Positions 1 to 5,503 of a stretch of 16,762 bases of DNA are shown here, piece after piece. A program made the translations under genes and the position numbers. The stretch spans positions 1 to 16,762 of the forward strand of contig DATMZG010000134.1 in the NCBI GenBank assembly GCA_035560415.1, written 5' to 3'. The DNA comes from DATMXT01 sp035560415. GTDB lineage: Bacteria > Bacillota > Clostridia > Oscillospirales > Feifaniaceae. Below the pieces are notes generated by a model. That model made no database searches. It was not told the DNA's origin and saw only the letters and a program-made list of their open reading frames with translations. Numbering within the stretch: the stretch's first letter is position 1; every line of letters begins with the position of its first letter.

Positions 1-1068
1 CATTTGGGTATCCGCTTCTTTCATCGCCGCAGCATACCCTCTTTCCAATCCGAGAAAAACGGAATATCCCGTTGAAACCATCGGGAATTCGTTCTGAGCA
101 TCGCCGCTTTTTCTGATATCGTCAATTTTTCTATGGAACAGACCAAGCGCGTCTTTCAGGTGCTGCTCATTCGTGGTTCGGCATATGACGCAGAATTCGT
201 CCCCGCCGACACGGTAACAAAAGCCGATATGCAAAAAGCAGTCCTTTATGCACTTTCCGATCGTTTGAAGGCAAAAATCGCCCCATTGATGCCCGTATAA
301 ATCATTGACCTGTTTGAAATTGTCCAAATCAAACATTAACACGCTGCCGCTCGCATTTTGTTTCAGATTGTTGACATGCTGCTCGTATACGCTGCGGTTT
401 AACAATTCGGTCAGCGTATCCTGTGTCTCCAGAAGCTCGCAAATGTAGGCATAATACAGGATCAGACTCAGGGTTATGCACAGCCAGGAAGTGTGCAGGT
501 CGGGCAGCATGATTTGGACAAGGGTCCCGGTGAAGGTGAACACGAGCAACATGACGAATGTGCTTTTTATGTGGCACTGATAAAGCCTCATGGCCTTAAA
601 GGACTCCACAATCAGGATTGCGTACGAACACAGATATGCGGCGACATATATGCAAAACCAAGGTCCGCGCAAGTAACTGTTATCGCTGACATAAAAAATG
701 GAACCTGTCCATGGAGAGCTTAGAGCAAAGGCGAAGTTGAGCCATACCGGAATTGCCAGCAGCGCGCTGAACCTCCCTTTTTCCGCAGAAAAAGCCTTAG
801 ATAAAACGACCGCAATAAAAGGGGAGAGAGAAAAGCCGGTCACATTGACAATAAAAACAGGAACGAGGTTCTCAAGCATACGGTTTTCAAAAATGACGCT
901 TCCGATTTCCGCCATGATTACCGTGATGGTTAAACAGACGGCAAGGGCAAACTGCTTTTTCATCTCGTCACGATAAAAGACGTTGCGCCGGGACGCATGT
1001 ACTAAGATTATGAGCGAAAGCACACACATTGCATCGACAGTTATATAGTAATTAATTGATTCATTCAT
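1..1068 (-). CDS. Membrane-bound GGDEF diguanylate cyclase (C-terminus cut by window edge)
   Basis: The minus frame from ATG 1068 stays open to the window edge (356 codons), so the last part of the GGDEF domain is missing. The N-terminal ~213 residues form about seven hydrophobic segments (roughly 10-26, 40-60, 69-91, 101-117, 137-156, 169-188, 194-213). This is a membrane sensor region I cannot assign to a named MASE family. The GGDEF domain starts near 216 with DTLTELLNR, then FDLDNFKQVNDLYGH (246-260), and an intact GGDEF signature at 288-292, so synthesis of cyclic di-GMP from two GTP is expected. The RxxD inhibitory site normally lying just before GGDEF reads LHIG, so product feedback at that site is probably lost. 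The SD is weak (AGAAAGAAG). Base composition is clearly lower in GC than the other genes. Family is secure; the signal sensed is unknown. Confidence 0.9.
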   Translation of the reverse strand, partial: MNESINYYITVDAMCVLSLIILVHASRRNVFYRDEMKKQFALAVCLTITVIMAEIGSVIFENRMLENLVPVFIVNVTGFSLSPFIAVVLSKAFSAEKGRFSALLAIPVWLNFAFALSSPWTGSIFYVSDNSYLRGPWFCIYVAAYLCSYAILIVESFKAMRLYQCHIKSTFVMLLVFTFTGTLVQIMLPDLHTSWLCITLSLILYYAYICELLETQDTLTELLNRSVYEQHVNNLKQNASGSVLMFDLDNFKQVNDLYGHQWGDFCLQTIGKCIKDCFLHIGFCYRVGGDEFCVICRTTNEQHLKDALGLFHRKIDDIRKSGDAQNEFPMVSTGYSVFLGLERGYAAAMKEADTQM

Positions 1069-1351
1069 GGAGCTGCTTCTTTCTCATAGTCATAGTTGGA
1101 CTTTGATTTTAACGGCGCCGGGCGCGCATCTCTGAACGGATGAGAGCTTCCCGCTTTTTCTGTCACATAAAATCCAGTTAATGATAGCATGCTTCAGGTA
1201 TATTTTTCAACATGACCGCTACATTCAAAAGAGATGATGAAACCACGCATTCCGCCGAACCGGTAAAAAGCTCATATTCCGGTATCCGTGCCGGATTCGC
1301 CCCGCCCAATAACCCCGCAGCAAGGCCTGCTGCGTCATCCCTCGTTTCCTG
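1069..1351. other. Gene-free upstream region of the GGDEF gene
   Basis: No credible gene is seen here. Reading frames that cross it lack ribosome binding sites and run on into the repeat cluster. Contents are the leader and possible promoter of the GGDEF gene, a GC-rich patch near 1110-1130, and a small hairpin at 1317-1333 (GCAGCA, 5-nt loop, TGCTGC). The structured repeats begin at 1352. Confidence 0.6.
1181..1210 (-). promoter_or_regulatory. Possible promoter of the GGDEF gene
   Basis: On the minus strand TTGAAA (1210-1205) and TATCAT (1186-1181) are separated by 18 bp, about 110 nt before the ATG at 1068. The match to a vegetative promoter is moderate and other A/T-rich hexamers lie nearby. 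No cyclic di-GMP riboswitch core was recognised in the leader. Confidence 0.35.
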
Positions 1352-1462
1352 CCCCGCCGGAGGCCGGAGGGGGCCCACGGGGGAACTGGTTCCCCCGTGA
1401 GGCGCTTCGCGCTTTTTACAAAGCAAAAAGCGCCTGCATGTTCCGCAGAACATGCAAGCGCC
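1352..1462. repeat. Structured intergenic repeat, copy A (111 bp)
   Basis: This is the first of two full copies; the other is 1518-1628, also 111 bp. Order of parts: CCCCGCCGGAGGCC, then a long hairpin whose arms CACGGGGGAAC and GTTCCCCCGTG flank TG, then GGCGCTT, a hairpin GCTTTTT/AAAAAGC, a hairpin GCATGTTC/GAACATGC with a CGCA loop, and a closing AAGCGCC that can pair with GGCGCTT. The plus strand can therefore fold as a stem-loop followed by a three-way junction. Paired differences from copy C (C1443-G1448 here, T1609-A1614 there; an A-T pair in the first stem here, G-C there) argue that structure is maintained. Read on the minus strand, 1461-1430 followed by U-rich sequence looks like an intrinsic terminator. 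Confidence 0.8.
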
Positions 1463-1465
1463 TAA

Positions 1466-1511
1466 GGGAACTGGTTCCCCCGTGAGGCGCTTAACGCTTT
1501 TTGTAAGCGCC
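1466..1511. repeat. Structured intergenic repeat, copy B (short form)
   Basis: This copy has the GGGAACTGGTTCCC hairpin and GTGAGGCGCTTAACGC seen in the full copies. It then goes straight to TTTTTGTAAGCGCC, so both inner hairpins are missing while the closing GGCGCTT/AAGCGCC stem is kept. The loss removes whole stem modules, as expected for a folded element or for deletion at inverted repeats. Confidence 0.75.
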
Positions 1512-1517
1512 CCAAAA

Positions 1518-1628
1518 CCCCGCCGGAGGCCAGGGGGGTACGCGGGGGGACTGGTCCCGTCCGCGAGGCGCTTAACGCTTTTTGTAAAACAAAAAGCGCC
1601 TGCATGTTTCGCAAAACATGCAAGCGCC
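1518..1628. repeat. Structured intergenic repeat, copy C (111 bp), next to tRNA-Arg
   Basis: Second full copy, with the same module order as 1352-1462 and the same length. Its inner hairpins are GCTTTTTG/CAAAAAGC and GCATGTTT/AAACATGC. It ends at 1628, one nucleotide before the CCA end of the tRNA-Arg gene. In minus orientation the distal hairpin plus its T-rich flank forms the tRNA terminator. Confidence 0.8.
1586..1627 (-). terminator. Intrinsic terminator of tRNA-Arg, formed by repeat copy C
   Basis: On the minus strand a 14-bp stem (GCGCTTGCATGTTT with AAACATGCAGGCGC, TGCG loop) is followed at once by TTTTTGTTTT. One position pairs as U·G on the minus strand but would be a C·A mismatch on the plus strand, so the minus RNA folds better. 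It starts about 3 nt after the encoded CCA end. Copy A carries the same design at 1461-1425. Confidence 0.8.
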
Positions 1629-1629
1629 C

Positions 1630-1706
1630 TGGCATCCCCGGCGCGATTCGAACGCGCGACCTTCCGCTTAGGAGGCGGACGCTCTATCCTACTGAGCTAC
1701 GGGGAC
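1630..1706 (-). tRNA. tRNA-Arg (anticodon CCU), CCA encoded
   Basis: The 77-nt minus-strand sequence folds as a full cloverleaf: acceptor GTCCCCG with CGGGGAT, D stem GCTC/GAGC, anticodon stem TCCGC/GCGGA around loop CTCCTAA, a 5-nt variable loop, T stem GCGCG/CGCGC around TTCGAAT, discriminator G, and encoded CCA. The loop gives anticodon CCU, which reads AGG (Arg). Pair 1-72 is a G·U wobble, slightly unusual. The 3' end abuts the structured repeat that serves as terminator. Confidence 0.97.
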
Positions 1707-1726
1707 CTGTAATCAGTCTGTTTCGC

Positions 1727-1757
1727 CACAAAAAGCTGACATAAGCGCCTTTTTGTG
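1727..1757 (-). other. Hairpin in the tRNA-Arg 5' leader
   Basis: CACAAAAAG (1727-1735) and CTTTTTGTG (1749-1757) form a perfect 9-bp stem with a 13-nt loop. From the predicted transcription start near 1759 the stem would lie at the very 5' end of the tRNA precursor, about 20 nt before the mature tRNA. It could affect precursor stability or RNase P processing. The role is not known. Confidence 0.5.
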
Positions 1758-1765
1758 ACCATATC

Positions 1766-1794
1766 ATCATAATGCCTGCGGGGCCATCTGTCAA
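1766..1794 (-). promoter_or_regulatory. Strong promoter of tRNA-Arg
   Basis: On the minus strand a consensus -35 TTGACA (1794-1789) lies exactly 17 bp before TATGAT (1771-1766), which matches the -10 consensus in five of six bases. Transcription would start near 1759 and give a leader of about 53 nt before the tRNA. The -35 lies in the loop, and most of the spacer in the arm, of the 12-bp hairpin that follows the MATE gene. Confidence 0.8.
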
Positions 1795-1808
1795 GCGGCC
1801 CCGCAGGC
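1774..1808 (-). terminator. Hairpin after the MATE gene (possible terminator)
   Basis: GCCTGCGGGGCC and GGCCCCGCAGGC form a perfect 12-bp stem with an 11-nt loop, starting 5 nt after the MATE stop codon. On the minus strand it is followed by ATTATGATGATATGG rather than a U-run, so intrinsic termination may be weak and read-through into tRNA-Arg is possible. Confidence 0.5.
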
Positions 1809-1813
1809 CCCGG

Positions 1814-3175
1814 TCACTCCTCAATGAGCACGGCGGTCGGCATCGAAACGCCTTTTTCCTTCCACTTTCCCCCGGCCAGGCGCAGGCTGTTTGCAAGCCC
1901 CGCCAGCAGCCATCCGACCGGCATGGCGACAATGAGGCCGAGCGCCCCGAGCGGCGTTTTAATGAGGTAAACGGCCGCCACGATGCGGATGATGAGGCTG
2001 ACGACCGTCGTGGTCATGGGGTAAAAGACGTCTCCGGCGCCGCGCAGCAGTCCGGAGGAGATGCTCATGAAGGCAAAGATGAAGTAGAAATAGCACATGA
2101 TGCGAATGAACCGGGTGCCCATTTCAACGACGGCGGTCTCCTCGGCCTTGACGAAGAGCAGCATAAGATAGCCGCCGAAGTTTCGCACGAGCAGGGCAGT
2201 GAAGATGCAGAAGACGGCGGCGATGAGCAGGGCGCTGCGGTAGCCCTTTTTCACCCGGTCAAACTCTCTTGCGCCGACATTCTGGCCCGAGAAAAAGGAC
2301 ATGGCCTGGCCGAGGTTCATGATGGCCATGGAGGTCAGCCCGTCGACCCGCATGGCGGCGCCGTAGGCGGCCATGGTCAGCTCGCCGAAGGAGTTGACAA
2401 GGCTCTGCACCGTCAGAAAGCCCATTGACATGAGCCCCTGCTGCACCGTCGTGGGAATGGCGAGGCGCACGATCTGCTTGAACAGCGTCCGGTCGAAGAC
2501 GATTTCGCTGGGCTTAAAGCGCAGCAGCGGCACCCGCGTGGAGACGTAGACCAGCTCAATGAGGCCCGAGACCAGCTGGGAGATGGCGGTCGCGTAGGCC
2601 ACGCCCCGCACGCCCATATTGAGCCGGGTCACAAAGTAGATGTCGAGCCCGATGTTGAGGACGGCCGCCAGCATGACGGCGTAGAGCGGTGTTTTGGAAT
2701 CGCCCATGCCGCGCAGAATATTGCCGAGAATATTGTAAATGACTACACAGGGAATCGCGAGAAAGCTGATGGTCAAATAGGCTTTGGCGTTGACATAGAC
2801 GCTCTCGGGCGTGCCGAGCAGCCGCAAAATGGGGCCGGCCGCGGCCGTTCCCACCACCATGAGGGCAAAGCCGCCCGCCATGATGAAAATGAAGCCGGTC
2901 GTCACGCTTCTGCGCAGCTCTTCCTGCTTGCGGGCGCCGTAGAGCTGGCTGACGAGGACTGCGGTTGCCGCCGTAAAACCCATGACGACGCTTGTCACGA
3001 GGAAAAGCGTCGCCATGGAGGCGCTGATGGAGGCGAGGGCCGCCGGGCCGTCCGACCGGCCCACGACGATGGAATCGACAATGCTGTATAACTGTTGAAA
3101 AAATCCGCTCAGCATGAGCGGCATTGAAAAGGAAAGGAGGGCTTTGCCCTCGTTTCCCGTAGTCATGTCCCGCAT
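1814..3175 (-). CDS. MATE family multidrug/cation-coupled efflux transporter
   Basis: This 453-residue protein belongs to the MATE (DinF/NorM-like) superfamily. Members export cationic drugs, dyes or metabolites across the cytoplasmic membrane, driven by Na+ or H+. The N-terminus MRDMTTGNEGKALLSFSMPL, then FFQQLYSIVDSIVVGR, is the classic clostridial MATE opening. The length and the pattern of about twelve hydrophobic segments in two homologous halves fit the family, and the protein looks complete. The start at 3175 is backed by AAAGGGG seven nucleotides upstream; a second ATG at 3166 has no better site. It is transcribed alone, with its own promoter at 3207-3235 and a hairpin right after the stop. 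The substrate cannot be told from sequence; no regulator is adjacent. Confidence 0.93.
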   Translation of the reverse strand: MRDMTTGNEGKALLSFSMPLMLSGFFQQLYSIVDSIVVGRSDGPAALASISASMATLFLVTSVVMGFTAATAVLVSQLYGARKQEELRRSVTTGFIFIMAGGFALMVVGTAAAGPILRLLGTPESVYVNAKAYLTISFLAIPCVVIYNILGNILRGMGDSKTPLYAVMLAAVLNIGLDIYFVTRLNMGVRGVAYATAISQLVSGLIELVYVSTRVPLLRFKPSEIVFDRTLFKQIVRLAIPTTVQQGLMSMGFLTVQSLVNSFGELTMAAYGAAMRVDGLTSMAIMNLGQAMSFFSGQNVGAREFDRVKKGYRSALLIAAVFCIFTALLVRNFGGYLMLLFVKAEETAVVEMGTRFIRIMCYFYFIFAFMSISSGLLRGAGDVFYPMTTTVVSLIIRIVAAVYLIKTPLGALGLIVAMPVGWLLAGLANSLRLAGGKWKEKGVSMPTAVLIEE

Positions 3176-3185
3176 GAGGCACCCC

Positions 3186-3214
3186 TTTACATTTGTATGT
3201 TAGAACATTATAAT
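3186..3214 (+). promoter_or_regulatory. Divergent promoter likely driving pepF
   Basis: TTTACA (3186-3191) is 17 bp from a perfect TATAAT (3209-3214). Transcription would start near 3221 and give pepF a leader of about 310 nt that contains the whole inverted-repeat element. The -10 overlaps that of the MATE promoter on the other strand, so polymerase could probably occupy only one at a time. Confidence 0.55.
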
Positions 3215-3235
3215 GAAAACACTATTAAAACACAA
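3207..3235 (-). promoter_or_regulatory. Promoter of the MATE gene
   Basis: On the minus strand TTGTGT (3235-3230) is 17 bp from a perfect TATAAT (3212-3207). The predicted start near 3200 leaves a leader of about 25 nt before the ATG at 3175. The -10 is part of the palindrome ATTATAAT, shared with the divergent plus-strand promoter. Confidence 0.6.
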
Positions 3236-3239
3236 GCCC

Positions 3240-3516
3240 AAGATGATGGGAATCGAAAGCACACCGGTTTTCATGGGCGGATTTTCGCCACGGCTTTCCG
3301 GAAATCTCTTGCAAATACGTCAGTATTCGTTGTGTGACAATGCTTGCCTGAATAAAAATCCGCTTTATGAAAACTGCTTGCACCTGACGCCAAGCAATTT
3401 TCGAGCGATTTTCGTCACGGCGGACACCGCCTTGCTGACGCAAGGCACGGACAACAAGGCGAAAAGCGCCGAAAAGGGACGGCGTCAGGCGGTGTGGGGT
3501 CGACTCCCATCATCTT
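3240..3516. repeat. 277-bp element bounded by 27-bp imperfect inverted repeats
   Basis: The left end (3240-3266, starting AAGATGATGGGAATCGA) and the right end (3490-3516, ending TCGACTCCCATCATCTT) are inverted copies matching at 23 of 27 positions. Inside are further inverted pairs: CACCTGACGCC near 3380 against GGCGTCAGG at 3481, GGCGGACACCGCC, CTTGCTGACGCAAG, and GGCGAAAAGCGCC. It could be a MITE-like non-autonomous element or a large structured leader RNA of pepF. No target-site duplication was seen at the ends. A 101-codon plus frame that begins at ATG 3213 and covers it has no ribosome binding site and resembles nothing known. This element explains most of the 358-bp gap between MATE and pepF. 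Confidence 0.7.
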
Positions 3517-3533
3517 AGTTTAGGAGAATTTTT

Positions 3534-5303
3534 ATGGAGAAAATTCCGCTTCGCAGCGAGGCGCAAAAGTGCGACTGCTGGTCCACAAACGACATCTACG
3601 CCGAGGACGCGCTCTTCAAGGCGGCGGTGGCAAAGCTCTCGGAGCTTGGGCACCGGCTGGCCGGATATAAAGGAAAGCTCAAAACCGAATTGCTCGCGGC
3701 TTTAAAGCTGTCCGACGAAATTTCGCTGCTGCTGGCCGACACATACAGCTATGCGGCCTTGCGGGCCGACGAGGACACCGGCGACGCCGCCCGCCAGAGG
3801 GATTTGGGGCTCATTTCGGGGGTCGCCGTCGAAGTGTCGGCGCTTGTCTCCTATATGACGCCGGAAATCCTGTCCATCAAGGATAAGCTGCCCAAAACGC
3901 CGGGGCTTGAGGTCTACAAAAAGCACATCGCCGACATCATTCGACAGGGTGAGCACATTCTGCCCGAAAGAGAGGAGCGCATCATGGCCCTCTCGGGCGA
4001 GACGGCGGGGTCGGCCGGCGACGTCTTTTCCATGCTGGTCGACGCCGACATGCACTTCGGCCTCGTCCGGGACGAGAACGGCCGGGAGGTGGAGCTGACC
4101 CACGGCCGGTTTGTCCGGTTCATGGAGTCGAAGGACCGCCGGGTCCGCAAGGACGCCTTTGACGCGACTTACAAGGTCTACGGGGAGCACCGGCACACGC
4201 TGGCGGCGCTGCAAAACGCCCACGACCACAAGAACAAGTTCTATAAGCTGGCCAGAGGCTACAAGTCCTGCCTTGAGATGTGCATTGACGACAATAACAT
4301 CCCCCCGGCCGTCTATCACGGGCTCATCAAAGCCGCGGGGGGCGGTTTTCCGGACTTCTACAAATATATGGAGCTGCGCCGCAGGGCCTTGCAGCTCTCG
4401 GAGCTCCACTGCTACGACCTCTATGTCCCCTTTGTCGAAAACCCCTACGGCGACATTTCCTACAGCAAAGCAAAAGAGCTTGTGCTGGCTGCCCTCGCCC
4501 CCTTGGGGGAGGAGTACCTCGCGGTCATCCGCCGCGCTTTTAACGAGGGCTGGATTGACATTTACGAGAACAAGGGCAAGCGGGCCGGCGCCTATTCCAA
4601 TGGCAACCCGCAGTGCCACCCCTTCATTTTGCTCAACTATCAGGGCAACCTCGACAGCGTCTTCACGCTGGCCCACGAGCTGGGGCACGCCATGCACTCC
4701 TACCTCTCGAACAAGACCCAGCCGGCCTGCTACCGCGAGTACGGCATTTTCGTCGCCGAAGTGGCCTCGACGGTCAATGAAGCGCTGCTCCAGCACTACC
4801 TGATGGGCATCGCCACAAAAGAGCAGCGGCTTTACCTGCAAAACCACGCACTTGAGCAGTTTCGTGCCACTTTTTTCCGGCAGACCATGTTCGCCGAGTT
4901 CGAGCTCGCCACCCACGAGGAGGTGGAGGGCGGCGCCGTGCTGACGGCCGAAGGCCTCTGCGAGACCTACAAGGGGCTTCTCAAAAAATATTTCGGACCC
5001 GAAGTCGTGCTCGACCCCGGCATTGAGTTTGAGTGGTCCCGCATTCCCCACTTTTACTACGACTTTTATGTGTATCAATACGCAACCGGCTTTGCCGCGG
5101 CCCAGACGCTGGCGGGGCGCATTGTCAAAGGTGAGGGGGTCGAAAACTACCTGAAATTCCTGTCGCTCGGCAGCTCCCTTGACCCGCTTGACGCCCTTCG
5201 GGTCGCGGGGGTCGACCTTGAGAGCCCGCAGCCCGTGGGGGAGGCGCTTCGCATTTTCGGTGAGACCGTGGCCGGCATGAGCAAGTCCCTTTTCGGTGAA
5301 TAA
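3534..5303 (+). CDS. pepF: Oligoendopeptidase F, M3B zinc metallopeptidase
   Basis: A 589-residue cytoplasmic peptidase of family M3, subfamily PepF, which cuts short peptides and helps recycle peptides. The zinc site HELGH is at 381-385 within TLAHELGHAMHSY, and the third ligand is very likely Glu409 in FVAEVASTVNE. The C-terminal block HFYYDFYVYQYATGF is typical of the substrate-binding part of PepF. Length is close to the usual ~600 residues and there is no signal peptide. The start is fixed by AGGAG at 3522-3526, seven nucleotides before the ATG. The gene stands alone: a promoter at 3186-3214, a leader filled by the inverted-repeat element, and a hairpin after the stop. The long open frame on the opposite strand is a GC-bias artefact. 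Confidence 0.96.
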   Translation: MEKIPLRSEAQKCDCWSTNDIYAEDALFKAAVAKLSELGHRLAGYKGKLKTELLAALKLSDEISLLLADTYSYAALRADEDTGDAARQRDLGLISGVAVEVSALVSYMTPEILSIKDKLPKTPGLEVYKKHIADIIRQGEHILPEREERIMALSGETAGSAGDVFSMLVDADMHFGLVRDENGREVELTHGRFVRFMESKDRRVRKDAFDATYKVYGEHRHTLAALQNAHDHKNKFYKLARGYKSCLEMCIDDNNIPPAVYHGLIKAAGGGFPDFYKYMELRRRALQLSELHCYDLYVPFVENPYGDISYSKAKELVLAALAPLGEEYLAVIRRAFNEGWIDIYENKGKRAGAYSNGNPQCHPFILLNYQGNLDSVFTLAHELGHAMHSYLSNKTQPACYREYGIFVAEVASTVNEALLQHYLMGIATKEQRLYLQNHALEQFRATFFRQTMFAEFELATHEEVEGGAVLTAEGLCETYKGLLKKYFGPEVVLDPGIEFEWSRIPHFYYDFYVYQYATGFAAAQTLAGRIVKGEGVENYLKFLSLGSSLDPLDALRVAGVDLESPQPVGEALRIFGETVAGMSKSLFGE

Positions 5304-5316
5304 GGCAAATCAGCCG

Positions 5317-5348
5317 TATGCCGTGCCCGGGCGTCCGGGCACGGCATA
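5317..5348 (+). terminator. Hairpin after pepF
   Basis: TATGCCGTGCCCGG and its exact complement form a 14-bp stem with a GCGT loop, 13 nt after the pepF stop. The sequence after it (TGTTCATGCAATTT) has only a poor U-run, so it may be a weak terminator or may stabilise the mRNA end. Confidence 0.6.
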
Positions 5349-5365
5349 TGTTCATGCAATTTACG

Positions 5366-5395
5366 TTGAATGCGGTGGAAAACTTTGTGTAATTT
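5366..5395 (+). promoter_or_regulatory. Possible promoter of the exporter/SLH operon
   Basis: TTGAAT (5366-5371) and TAATTT (5390-5395) are 18 bp apart in the only AT-rich part of the gap between the pepF hairpin and the adaptor gene. The hexamers are imperfect. A start near 5402 would leave a leader of about 100 nt. Confidence 0.3.
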
Positions 5396-5503
5396 TTATG
5401 AATGAACACGCAACCAAAACCCGCCCCGTGCGTCTACCCTAAGTAGCAATGAAAAGAGAATCGCGACATAGCAGCAGCCAAAAGAAAACAGGAGGAAAGA
5501 GTT

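Noticed and set aside
1069..1180. Cyclic di-GMP riboswitch in the leader of the GGDEF gene
   Set aside because: The conserved core sequences of the GEMM classes are not seen; only a GC-rich patch is present.
1352..1628. Repeat cluster as a CRISPR array
   Set aside because: Units are of 111 and 46 bp, are internally palindromic and have no unique spacers of even length.
1630..1706. tRNA-Arg as an integration site of a mobile element
   Set aside because: No integrase, no second copy of the tRNA 3' end and no phage-like genes are in the window.
1772..2428. 218-codon plus-strand frame opposite the MATE gene
   Set aside because: Low-complexity His/Asp/Gly-rich translation typical of an antisense shadow; it begins in the MATE hairpin.
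3213..3518. 101-codon plus-strand frame over the inverted-repeat element as a gene or leader peptide
   Set aside because: There is no ribosome binding site before the ATG, the composition is non-coding-like, and it is fully explained by the inverted-repeat element.
3702..5078. Long open frame opposite pepF (458 codons)
   Set aside because: It is a product of GC-rich third positions in pepF; pepF has an intact zinc site and family motifs, while the antisense frame has none.
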